Assembly: GCA_032716605.1 (NCBI GenBank)
Contig: CM064530.1
Location: 11,800,406 to 11,864,405 of the forward strand
Reading direction: 5' to 3'
DNA length: 64,000 bases
DNA from: Paralithodes platypus
Lineage: Eukaryota > Arthropoda > Malacostraca > Decapoda > Lithodidae
Shown: positions 12,001 to 24,300 of the stretch, in pieces
Layout: each line of letters begins with the position of its first letter
Numbering within the stretch: the stretch's first letter is position 1
The notes under the pieces: model-generated
Databases searched by the model: none
The model's input: the letters and a program-made list of their open reading frames with translations, nothing else
What the model was told of the DNA's origin: nothing
Made by a program: the position numbers and the translations under genes

Positions 12001-13690
12001 TTGTTCTTGTATTTTGTTGTTAGTTTGGGTGTTGAGTGCTTGAATTTGTTGTGTGATGTCTTGTGTGTGGGGTGCTGGGGAGTGTTTCAGTATGTCGCGT
12101 TGTCTGATGAGGTTTTGAATTTCTGGTGTGAAGTTGGGGTTGTGTCTTTTTCGGTTACCTCTTGGAATGTGTTTCTTGTCAGCGTTTTGGATAGTTTTAT
12201 TGAGTATGTGTACAGCATTGTTGATGTTAGTGATGGGTGTACTGTTTAGAGTTGTGAAGTGTTGTTCGGTCTCATTTGTGAATGCTTCCCAGTTAGCTCT
12301 TTTATAATTGGTATATGTGTGTTTGTGGCTAGCTGGGTTGAGTCTGGTTTTGGTGGTGATAATGATCGGGAGGTGGTCAGAGCCTAAGGTTCTGACCACC
12401 CTCCAGGATGTTGTGGGGGCGAGTTCTGGGGAGCAAAAGGTGATGTCTGGAGATGATGGGTTATAGAGGGCTTGGTGAGGAATATGGGTATGTTGATGGA
12501 TGTCGTTAAGGATGATGAGGTTATCGGTTTGGTTTTGTAGTACCAGCCCTCTGTCTGTGTCGGGGTTGTCGACAAACCAGGCCGACGTCTTGGCGTTGAA
12601 GTCACAATCCAGGATGATGTGTGGGGTGTGTGGGGTGTTTGTGATGTGTTGTAAGTGTGGTCTGTATTCATTTGGTACTGTAGGGGATGTTTGGGGAGGG
12701 ATGTATGTGTTTATGATGGTTATGTTGGAGTTGTTGCCAGTGCGTATTTTAATTGACTGTATTTCTGTTGTGTTATAATTTGGGGGGAGGAGGGATTTGG
12801 TTTGTACACTGGTTACTATGTATGATATTTCTTTGTGTACCAGGGTGATGAGTCCACCGCCCCCGCCGACAGCCCGGTCTTGTCTGATGGTGGTGAAATT
12901 ATGAAATGTGGGTTTTTTTTTTTTTGTGCGGAGTTTTGTTTCTTGTAAGATGGCAATGTGTATGTTATGTTGTTTGATGAAGTGTGAGAGTTCGTGTTTC
13001 TTTGTGTTGATGCCATCTATGTTCAGTTGAAGAATGTTAATGTTATGTGCACGATGTATGTTGGGTGCTGCTGCACGAGGATGGGGTGGGGGTGGGGGTG
13101 AGGGAGGGGCTGGGGATTGGGATGGGTGAGGTGGGGGTGGGGATTGGGGAGCAGGAGATGGGAGTTGGAATGGATTAGGATGGGGTGTGGTGTGTTGAGT
13201 TGAGGATGTGGATGTGGATGGTATGGGAAGGTTAGGTGGGTTAGGGAGGAGAGGTAGACGGGTTTTAGGGGGGGGAGTGGATGATATGGGAAGGTTAGGT
13301 GGGTTGGGGAGGAGAGGTGGACGGGTTTTAGGTGAGGGATTTGACTGGGAGAGGGAGGGGCATGAGGAACAGGTCCAGGTGTTTGTGTAGTGTTTCTTGG
13401 AGGCAAGTGTTGTGCAAGTGAAGTGGGTTCAGTTCCCGCATGAATTGCAGAGAACTGAACCCTTAGTATGGCGACTCGAAGTGATGGGTTTTGAGCAAGT
13501 TGGACATATGTATGTGTACGTGGGTCCTGGGTTGCTCTCAATGTCTCCGGCTAGAAGAAGTCTTCGAGAAATGACAGCCGGAGAGTCATTTCTCGGTGTA
13601 GGAAAAACTGTGTGATGTGTGTGTTTGGTGTGGAAATTCCCGGCGCTACCGAAGCCGCTCCAAGGACCCGTGCCCCCAGGGAGGGGGCAG

Positions 13691-13731
<41 letters not shown>

Positions 13732-16700
13732 CTTTCTATATTCCAACTTACTTCCTCTCGGGCATAGGCTGAGAGCCTTAACATTCACCGCTTTACAATG
13801 AACAGTGAAGCCCGTGAGGTCTTGTTCCAGTCTAGGGAGTGAGACATGTGAAGCACGTAGAGTACAACGAGCACCTGCCATCTTGCCTTCACATGAGGCA
13901 CGGTGCTCACTCATGGCCCGAAACGACCCCATCTCTGAAGCCACCTCGTTCCTGTGCTTCACTGTCTCACCCCATACACTCGGACTCTCACAATTACACA
14001 CACACAACGCCACCTGTTGAGCAGATAACTCACCAGGCATTGCACCCCTGTAGCATATTTTGAATATGGGAATATTCATACAGTGCTATTTAATCAGGGA
14101 ACAATGAGGGTATTATATTGACGTTTCGGTGGGCTTGTGGTAATGCACTGATACCAGGTACAGCACAAATTCCATCCCAATAATATCTTCCCATTGATAC
14201 ATCGGGATTTGAACCCGGGACCTTTGGATTACCAGGCCAGTGGCAAGACCACTCCACCACACCTCCCCTTGGTTGTGACGGTTTGGCTCCCGAAACTGCT
14301 CCCCGCGGCCGGCATCCGGTTTTCCTCCACTGGTCGTTGATTTTGTCTTCGGCCGTGGAGGGTCGGCAGCCATCCGCGGTTGGCAGCCTCGGGAGGTGGC
14401 CCCACGGCGTAGACGCCGCCACATCAGGCCCATTACCACTCAGCTGAGTGGTAATTATATTCTGTAGGTATAAGTAGTGACATACTCTACAGCTGAACAG
14501 TGTCACTGTTAACCTAGAGATGACACAGTGTTGTAGTTGGGTATTCCACTCCCTAACTTCACCAGCAAGAGTGGTACCTTTGGGTTACCAAGGCTTACAC
14601 ACACCTACCCATTACAGATAAGCCAGCTAGATGATTTGGCTGAGGGACAGCTACCTGACTGGTAATTGAACCTAGGCCAGCAGATTTGTAGTCTTTTATT
14701 TCATAATTATATTTTGCTTAAGCGTTGTTTCCACATAGCGATTTTGATTAGATCTTTTGCCTTTATATTGTCTTTGTTCAAGTTTTGGTTTGTTTATTTT
14801 GCAAGTTTTACATTATAAATACTAGCCACTGGTAGGGTTCAAGGTTTCTCATTCTCTTTTTTGTTTTTGTCTCAGAGAATGCATTAGTCCTGGTTGACAC
14901 GACTGGGTGTGGGTGTGTTGAATTGGACACAGAGGAGGACCAGAGCAAAGGCAATACAGGAGAGGCAATAATAGCTGCTGGTCGAGTCACGGCACTGATT
15001 GAAGCTGGGGTGCCAGAGACCGAGGTGGCAGTTATCACTCCTTATAATCTACAGGTTAGAGTGTGATTGTATGTACAGTATTGTACAGTATTTACCAATT
15101 TTTGTTTTACAGGATATAGCTAAGCTTGTGTTGTCTCTTCTTCCTTTACATAACTGTCAGACAGTATTTTGATTTAAAACTCTGAATGGTATTCTATCTA
15201 CTGTACATACCCAGGCACATACCCCATTTTGTATTAAAAAAAAAAAAAAAAAAAAATAGCTGGGGGAGGCCGACTCGAGACAGAGCCCGAACAGAGATAA
15301 ATAAAAAAAAAAAATAAATACAAAAAAAAATAATAATAATAATAATAAACCACAAAATCAAACCACAAATTCACACACATCTAGGTCACCTAGGAGAAGA
15401 CCCAGAGACCAGGGATCACTAAGGGCACTAGTGCTGTTGGTGGATGGCATGGTCTAGCAATCTGTGATAACTATTCACCGATGTCCCTGATCATCAGTTC
15501 GCATTGGAGTTCACCAGGGCTCTGTGTTAAGCCCTCTCCTCTTTGTTATGGTTCTGGAGATTTCAGAGTTGGGCTCCCCCCTGGGAACTGCTATACGCAG
15601 ATGACCTAGTACTTATCGCAGATAGTGCGCGGAATGCCGAGGCCAAGTTCAGAAGATGGAAAGAGGGCATGGGTAGTAAAGAGTTAAGAGTTAATATGAA
15701 TATAACAAAGGTTTTACACAGTGGATTAGGGCTAGGAAAGGTAGAAAAAAGTGGGGCATACCCATGAGCAGTATGCAGAAAAGGAGTGGGCGCAAACTCA
15801 ATACTATGTAGCATCTGCCACAGCTGGGTATATCACGGGAAGAAGCGCTGTACTAGAATAATGGGACCTTTTCCAAGGAAAAAGTCCAAAATTGAGAAAT
15901 TTGTATGCATAGTATGCAAAGGTGAGCTTGTATTCAATGACCGGCTCAAAAGTGTTAACTTTGGCAATGAGGCACTAGAGATGGTGGACAAGCTTTGCTA
16001 CTTGGGAGATACCATCTCTGCCGGTGGTGGGGCCGAGGCCGTGGCGCCACTATCACCAGAATAAGATGCGGCTGGGGAAAGTTTAGAGAACTTTTGCCAC
16101 TACTCACCATGAGAAGACTCCCTCTCCCCTTGAAGGGATTGCGTTAGAAACGCAATGACATATGCTTCAGAAACGTGACCTGTCAAAGTGGATTTTACCA
16201 TTAGAATGGAACGCAATGAGATGAGAATGGTGAGATGGATGTGTGGTGCCAAAATGCAAGATAGGATATCAAGTGAAGAGCTAAGGAGAAGGTTAGGTAT
16301 CAAGAGTATCAGTGATGAGATGCGTACTAGCAGGCTTTGATGGTTTGGATATGTAGAGAGGATGGATTAAAGCTGGGTGAAAAGATGCAAGTCCATGAAT
16401 GTGGAGGGAACTGCACCAAGGGGCGGACCAAGAAAGACGTGGGATCGGACTCTGCAGTCTGATCTTAAATCAAAGATCCTGACAAGTGAGGCAGATCTTA
16501 ACAGGGCTGCCTGGAGCGCCATCATTAGGACGTGAGACTGGAACTGCGCTTCGTGTTGAGCACTCGGTCTTTAAATTTGTGCATGTATGTATGTATTTAT
16601 CAGAGCCCAGCTCTTGAGCAGGGAGTGCATGGTGGTAAAAAACACATCAATCATTACACTTTAATGTGGGAATGCAAAGTTCTTTAAAAAAAATATGTAT

Positions 16701-19700
16701 TTTGTACGGATGTCCTCTCGTTCTTCCCGTTTATTATTATTTGCACATAGTCCTTGCAGTCCATATAATCCACTCCTTTCACTATTTTGAACAGTGTAAT
16801 CATATTGCCTCTATTCCTCCTCTCCTGTAATGAAGGGATGTTTTTCTTTTAAAGTCTTTCCTCTTAGGTTAACCCTTTTGATTCAAGTAGCCATCTTGTT
16901 ACTGCTTTTTGTACAGCAGAGGCTATTTTGGATAGTAGGAGCTAAGACTAAGTAAAGTGAGGACTTAGGTTAAAGCTGAGGTAACACAATCCGAGGTCGA
17001 AGTTATTTTATTGCATGATATACATGACAGAGATAAAGTGTGTGTGAGAAGAAAAATTCCAAACTTAATGATCCCCTTCCCTTCACAGGTGGAGTTGATC
17101 CGTGGGCTGTTGAGGGAGCAGTACCCTAAGGTGGAGGTTCGGTCAGTGGATGGCTTCCAGGGCAGGGAGAAGGAGGCTGTGGTGCTCTCTCTTGTACGCT
17201 CTAATAAACAAGGTCAGTTATATTTAAAGTTGTAAGGATGCTTCATGACTATTTATCTTAAATGTGGTGGGAGCTGCACCAAGGGGTGGACCGAGGAAGA
17301 CCTGGGATCGGACTATACATGCCGATCTCAAATCCAAGAACTTGACAAGTGAAGCAGCCCTTAGCCTGGAACGCCGCCATTAGGACAAGAGACTGAAACT
17401 GCACATATGTGTGGAGCACTCAGTCTTAAAATGTTATGTATGTATGTATGTACTGTACCAATATTCTGGGAGATTGTGTATCTGGGTCTGGATACTCAAA
17501 GATGCCGTAAGTTATGGTAGGGTGAGAAGCATTACAATCTAATTAAATAACAACACATTCCTTTGCTAAGGTGTCATAATTGGCTCATGCTCAGAATGAC
17601 TAGGCTATTTTAAGCCCACATTTGACTTCTTTTGAGTATTAATAGCGCTAGAATTACTGTGTCATTATTGAAAATTCATTGGGAGATGTGGTAACAAATG
17701 TTTGGAGTATAGTTGTGCTAATAAGTCATGTCCCAGCTGATATTATGTTTGGCTTGCTCTGTGATGTATTAATGTCTGTCAGATGTTAAATAGGGTGGGT
17801 AAGTGGAGGAACATGTTTGTATATTTCACTCGATATGAAGAAATGAAACTTAGATATTGCTGATACCAATTATTGATCAAAACATACTTGGTGCCGAGAC
17901 ATCACTTATTAGCGCAACTGTACCCAGATCCTGATTCCTATGAGTTTTGGTTATACAGACTGTCCTCCCTAGAGGTCTTCTCATTTTAAATTGTTTCATT
18001 ATGATACAGTACCGGTACTTCATTAATTAGGGAAGCAAATTCATATAGTTTTTATGTTTCATTATTAGGTTGTAAATGGGTGGGACTCGTTAGCCTTGGT
18101 CGGGAACTCATCTAGGGGAGACAACCTTATACAAATCCGGGTGGATGGGACTCGTCAGCCTTGGTTGGCAACCTGTCTAGGGGAGTAAACCTGATACAAA
18201 TCCGTACTGCTTACCTAAGGGTAAGGCAGGTTAGTGGATGGATTAGCCGAACACCACTGTAGAAAAATAGTGCTAACAAGATACACAGAGGGCCTCGGAG
18301 TCGGACGGATCCTAAATTGAGTGGTCAATCCTGTAAGTCCTTCACTAAACTGGCTCGGGTTGTCCCTTTCACTGGGAATAGGTCCGCTTGGGGGCATTCT
18401 GTGTATGGCCACCCTCGTAAGGGGAGTAAGGCGTCCGGCAATAGATAGATAGATAGAAATGAAACAAATTGGTGCAAAGGCCTAATTGAAAACAAAATAG
18501 TAATTGCTTGACTTTTAATAGCTTAATTTAAAATCTTGATTTTTAGGAATATAACTACAACTTTAGGTACACCTTGAGATGGTTCAGTCATATGGGAAGT
18601 ATGGGGAGCGAAAGACTGACGAAGAGAGTATACGAAAGTGAGGTGGAAAGGCAGAGAGGAAGAGGCAGACCAAGAGTGAGGTGAAATGATGGAGTTCAGA
18701 TGTATATGTGTGAAAGTGGTGTTGGGTGGAAGGAGGGGCGCCGAATGATAGACGACAGAGGTGCGTGGAGGTGATTCATTCGTGGCCACCTCTTCATGGA
18801 TCATGCCGTCTGGCAATAGATAGATAAATTACTGTCAGAGTTAAAGGGATGATTGCTAGATATACTTCCTAAGCTGAGTAAAATCATGTGGTAGTAGAAT
18901 AAATAAAGTAAAGAAAGCATCATGTGATTGAAGGGTTAGAAGAGTTTCTATACTGAATAACACCAGCCAATTTTCCCCTATGCCCTTCAAGGTACGGTGG
19001 GGTTCTTGAGTGAGGACCGTCGTCTCAACGTAGCTGTGACCCGCGCCCGCCGCCACCTGACGCTCATCTGTGACTCATCCACAGTGTCACGCCACACCTT
19101 CATCCGGGGCCTTCTGGACCATATGACACAGCATGGTGTTGTACGTTCAGCACACGAATATCAAGATGGTCAGTACTGTATTATTAAAAACTTTAGGAGT
19201 CGTATGGTACAATATACTATTTTCTTCTTTACCCAGTGAAAAATGTTATCTTGTGGTGCATTAGAAGTGAGGAAGTTGAGGGCGGGACGACAGTTACTGG
19301 ACTGATAGCACTGTTAAGGCTGAGTGTGGTGCAGATACTGTACTGCAGTTTGAGATGCTGAAGGGGGACTTTGTTTAGTCTTGCTAAAGCACTGTCTTGC
19401 TAAGCCACAGTTATGCCATGAATTGGACAGTATTTTGGCAGGACTTTATTATCCACTTGCTGAAAGGCATACCCATCTGAGCCATGGCATAAGGTATTAA
19501 CTGTAATGGAAAAGAACATTAAACCATTGTACGTATGCATGTACAGTATGTTAAGTTATACCGTACAGTATTATAAAAACTGATTCAGTAATTACCTCTA
19601 TGCATTGTAACTAATTTGTTATAATAGACTATTTATTTAATAAATGTGTAATTGCATACATATACTTAAGAAAATATAGGGCCAGATATTCGTACTGTCA

Positions 19701-21311
19701 CCCCTAATGTGATGAAGGACAGTATGACTAATTGACGAACCTGATGCACTGTTTAGCAAATATTTTAATCACCATTTTTTTCAATTAGTTATGCAGGCAA
19801 TCTGTACCACATTTAGGGAGTTCAGGATTGGCATCTGAATGACGTATTTTAGAATTAGGTACAATATTTAAGAATACATTTTATTTCACAACTTCAGAAC
19901 TGGACACAACTGATGTGATCATCCCTGAGAGCATAGTGTGGAAGAGCAAAGAGTCGGAGAAGAGAGGAGACCAGAGACCGACCAACAAGACTAGACCCAA
20001 AGACTCCACTGAGGACAAGAAAAACAAACCCAGTCAACAAGAGCGGGAAGCCAAGCGAGCAGAGGATAACCTGCGGAGACGGAAGGAATATTTGGCTATA
20101 ATCAATGCATTCGTCAAGGGCACCAGTCAGACCTACGAATTCCCCCCGGACTTGAACTCATACGAAAGGCGGCTGATTCATGAAATCTGCGATGAATTTG
20201 GCCTTGAACATGTAAGCCAAGGGGAGGGAATAGAGCGAAGGATTATGTTGCAGAAAAAGGAACAAAAGGAGAGTACGGAAGATGGAGTAGAGAGGAAAGA
20301 GGATAAGGTTGAAGAGGGGAATATTGAAGATGAAGAAGAGGAAGGATGTGCTGAGAGGAGAGAGGTGGAAGAGGAAATAATGAGGTTTGTGGAATCCGAC
20401 AAACTGATGCACACCTTCCCCTCCCGGCTGAGTGCTTATGAGAGAGTTCTGGTTCATGAGATAAGTGAAGAGTGGGGACTGGTGCATGAGAGTCAGGGGG
20501 AGGGCAAGAAGAGGCAAGTAGTGGTCAGAAAAACGAGTGAAATTCAGTCAAATAATCATTCGGATCTTGTAAAGCAAGTTCAGAACTCTGATAATGCAAG
20601 TTCTAAAGGAGAATGTGTTGAACGGACAGGAATAAAAAATATAGAAAATAAGTTATCTAATAATCATAAAACAGCTGGTATACCTGTATTAACAGAAACC
20701 ACAAACAGAGATAACTGTGACACAGACGACAAAAGCAAATCCTCCAATGCAACCGAAGTCACTGACCCCACAGGAAGCCATGATAAGAGCCACCAAGGCG
20801 CCATACCCAAAGTGCGGAGCCGGTTCATTGGGGGTCGGTATGAGGAGGTAGACACAAGCGCCTCTATCACCAGTGTAAGTCATCCAACCCAGCACTGTGA
20901 GACCTGTGGGAAGGACGTGCCAACCATGAACTGGAGTCTACATAGCATACAATGTGAGCGCAACAAAGCGAAGTCCAGTGATGGAGCGAATAAAGCTGAT
21001 AAGGTAAGATAGTACTAATCTGGAGTCTATATAGCTTACAGTGTGAAAGTCTATGTAGTGTTTGTTGTGAGTGTAAAAGGGAGAGGCAGTCAAGGAGCGA
21101 ATAAAGCTGATAAGGTAAGATAGTACTATTCATATAGCGTGCAGTGTGAGAGTTGACAAAGCCGTGAAATATAGCCAAGTACTGTACTGTACATACATAC
21201 TCAAATTTTAGACCGAGTGCTCCACACGAAGTGCAGTTCTGGTCTCATGTCCTATCTAGTCCTATCTATCTACTCAGGCACATTCCCCATTTTTTTTTAT
21301 TTATTTTTTAT

Positions 21312-21354
<43 letters not shown>

Positions 21355-24300
21355 CTTGGGGTGGCTGACTGAATAGAGCAAAAAAAAAAAAAAAATTGAA
21401 CACGCAAAAACAAAACACAAATTCACATACTGTACATCTAGGTTGCCCAGGAGAAGACCAGGGATCACCAAGGTCACTCCAGCACTCCCCCGGCCCCCGA
21501 CCTCCCGGAAAAGTTCCGGTCTCAGCAGGCAGACATGTAGCGAAGCCTAACCACCACAAGCTGTATGGCAGGGTGTTAGCCTTCACATTTTCCATAACCA
21601 TTCAATCACTACTGGTATCTCACCACGATACAAGTAAACTCTGGAATTCTTTCCCTCAACCTATTACTTACACTGCTTCAAGCTACAGTAGGGGTGTCCA
21701 GACATTTTGACTCTAATGTAACTTGATTTTGCTCTCTTTCAACTTGGGGGGGGGGGATACTTGTTACAGGCAGCTTTGCCTTCTGTCGCTACTCATACAG
21801 TAGAAACAAATATATATAATCATAACTTGATCACTACTGAATCTGGTGATGTGGAGAAGTGGCAACTTAAGGCAATAGAAAACACTAACACCAGCTTGTA
21901 TTATTATTTTATTATTTCCAATTGCAGAGAGATGGCAAAGAAAAGAAGTCCAAGAAGAAGACTGGCAAGAAGGGCGGCAAAGAGAAAACAAAAGATGCTG
22001 AGGAGGAAGATTTTGACACACTAGTTGCCAAGTTTGCCAAGGTTTGTAAGTCTGTTTGTTCATTATGACGAGTCTAGAAATCTCAACACCCAACCTATCA
22101 TAACTCAAAAATGACCAGCAATTTTGCTAAGATTTCTACCATTTGGGAAGAGTCAAAATATAATAGGGTGGAAATTTACAGCCTATTTTCTCTAGCTCTC
22201 CCTGCATTACAAGAGGCTAGGGGTCACAATGATTAATTTCATTCATTTACCTGTTTACCCACCATATACAGTATACATACATGTATATACATACATAAAT
22301 TTAAAGACCGAGTGCGGTTCCGGCCTCACTTCCTAATGGTGGCGCTCCAGGCAGCCATGTTCAGAGCTACCTCACTTGTAATTTTTTTTTTATTCAAGAT
22401 CAGACTGCAAGGTCTGATCTCACGTCTTTCTTGGTCTACCACTTGTATGCATAGTGTGCAAAGGCGAGCTTGTATTCAATGACCAGTTCGAGAGTATCAA
22501 CTTTGGCAACGAGGCACTGTAGATGGTGGACAAGTTTTGCTACTTGGGAGATACCATCTCTGCCGGTGGTGGGGCTGAGGCCTCCACAATCACCAGAATA
22601 AGATGTGGCTGGGGAAAGTTTAAAGAACTTTTGCCACTACTCACCATGAGTAGAATCCCTCTCCCCTTGTAGGGAAAGGTGTACGTTACAAGCGCAATGA
22701 CGTATGCTTCAGAAACGTGGCCTGTCAAAGCGGATGATACCAACAGAATGGAACGCAATGAGATAAGAATGGTGAGATGGATATGCGGTGCCAAACTGCA
22801 AGATAAGATATCAAGTGGAGCTAGGGAGAAGGTTTAGGTATCAAGAGTATCAGTGATGTGATGCGTACTATAGGTAGCACCAACGAACTTGACAATAATC
22901 TTGACCCCTTAACATCTCATAACTCAAAATGAATGAAAGCAATTGAGCTGACATTTCTAGTATTTGGGAAGAGGCCTCCAGGAAATAGGTGTGGATATTT
23001 ATAGCCAGTTTGCTCAAGGCCCTTTTGAGTTATGAGAAGGTAAGGGGTCAAGATCGTTGGTGCTACCTATAGAAGGCTTGGATGGTTTGGACATGTGGAA
23101 CGAGTGTCCTCGCTAGACCTCTATCCCTCTAACCCTTCCCGCACGGGCTTGCTATCCTAAGGACATTATTGAGATCCGGGCGATCTGGCCGAAAAACGTC
23201 TTTAATAGGCTACCCTTATCTTTGTTATTTTAAATTTTAACTGCTAGAGAATTCCCATGCATCTCTAAACGTAGTGCTGTTTCTGATCTGTATACTGGCA
23301 TTGAGTAGAGCTCTCTAGGTCAACTGGTTCAGTTGTGATGACGATTTCCGTGGAGAGAGATTCGATACGATGTTCGCAATATCGGACCTTTGCAGACACT
23401 AATTTCGTCATAGTATACGGAGGTGCAGTGTCGCAAAGAGAGGCTTTGTTTACATGCGTCGGATGCACGGCTTTCAAACCAAGCTTAATAGGCTTTCAAG
23501 CTTATGGATTTTAAAATGACACCCGGGCTCCTGGCCATCTGCCGCGGTGTCATTTTAAAATGCTGCCCGGGCGGGAAGGGTTAAAAAAAAAAAAAAAATA
23601 AATAAATAAATAATACCTCCTAGACCTTCTTTCAAGATAAATTTGTACATTTTTCGATATAAAAATGTTCCGGCCGAATGCCGGTTTCTCTTAAATTACA
23701 GGCTCGCTATCGCTCAACAGGAAAAAAATACTGTACACCTAAATGACACAAAAAGTCTTAATATTGACAAAGAAATGAGGCGAAAGGTCTTAAAATTGCC
23801 AAACTAATGGGGGCTAAACATGAGGGAGAAGGGGGTCCAGAAAAAGCAACTACCTCCCCCTTACATGAGCTGATATTCTCCATAGCCTGACCGTTCAACC
23901 TCACCTCACACTCTGTGGCTGCACCCCTTTCAAAGACCATAATCAGCTGTTGGGATGACTGCCACACAGGCTGGGAAAATTAGGTATAGCACGGCAGCCC
24001 GGACTAGCCTGTACATGTAACCGGGCTAGTGATTTTCAATGTTATTCTGCCCGGCAGTTGCCCGGGGGACAAGTGAATAGTTTGTAATACTTCCTTACAT
24101 AACGCTTCAATAAAATAAATTATAGTAATCGTATAATATCAAATACCGGTATATAATTAATGTACAAAAACATTGCTGCGGTAACCGACCGACGTTACTC
24201 GGTGTGCGGTGACCCTTAATGACAGCTGATTGGTTGTCGAATACTATAGCCTACTGTCAATATTGAATCCTATTGGATACAATAAAAACATAAAAAAGTT

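Larger units (their letters stand above)
9756..13693 (-). mobile_element. near full-length non-LTR retrotransposon with 2A peptide and PHD-like finger
   Basis: On the minus strand: a GC-rich leader next to a poly-A tract, a 2A-like motif, a Cys/His finger, a Pro/His-rich linker, an APE-type endonuclease, a reverse transcriptase, a Cys-rich end, about 215 bp of 3' UTR, and a tail of (AAC)n (GTT repeats at 9763-9787 on the plus strand). The 3' UTR recurs in truncated copies at 44911-45310 and 47795-48215. The RT and endonuclease fit the Jockey/CR1 group; the clade is not certain. Confidence 0.88.

Noticed and set aside
10094..12778. Plus-strand open frames across the LINE
   Set aside because: They are antisense shadows of the LINE coding sequence, which has complete endonuclease and RT motifs on the minus strand.
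13429..14079. 216-codon frame containing a Lys run taken as one gene
   Set aside because: The upstream half is unrelated sequence joined through a poly-A tract. Only the part after the tract belongs to the LINE.
20158..20517. Minus-strand open frame opposite the IGHMBP2 large exon
   Set aside because: It is a hydrophobic shadow of the Glu-rich coding sequence.
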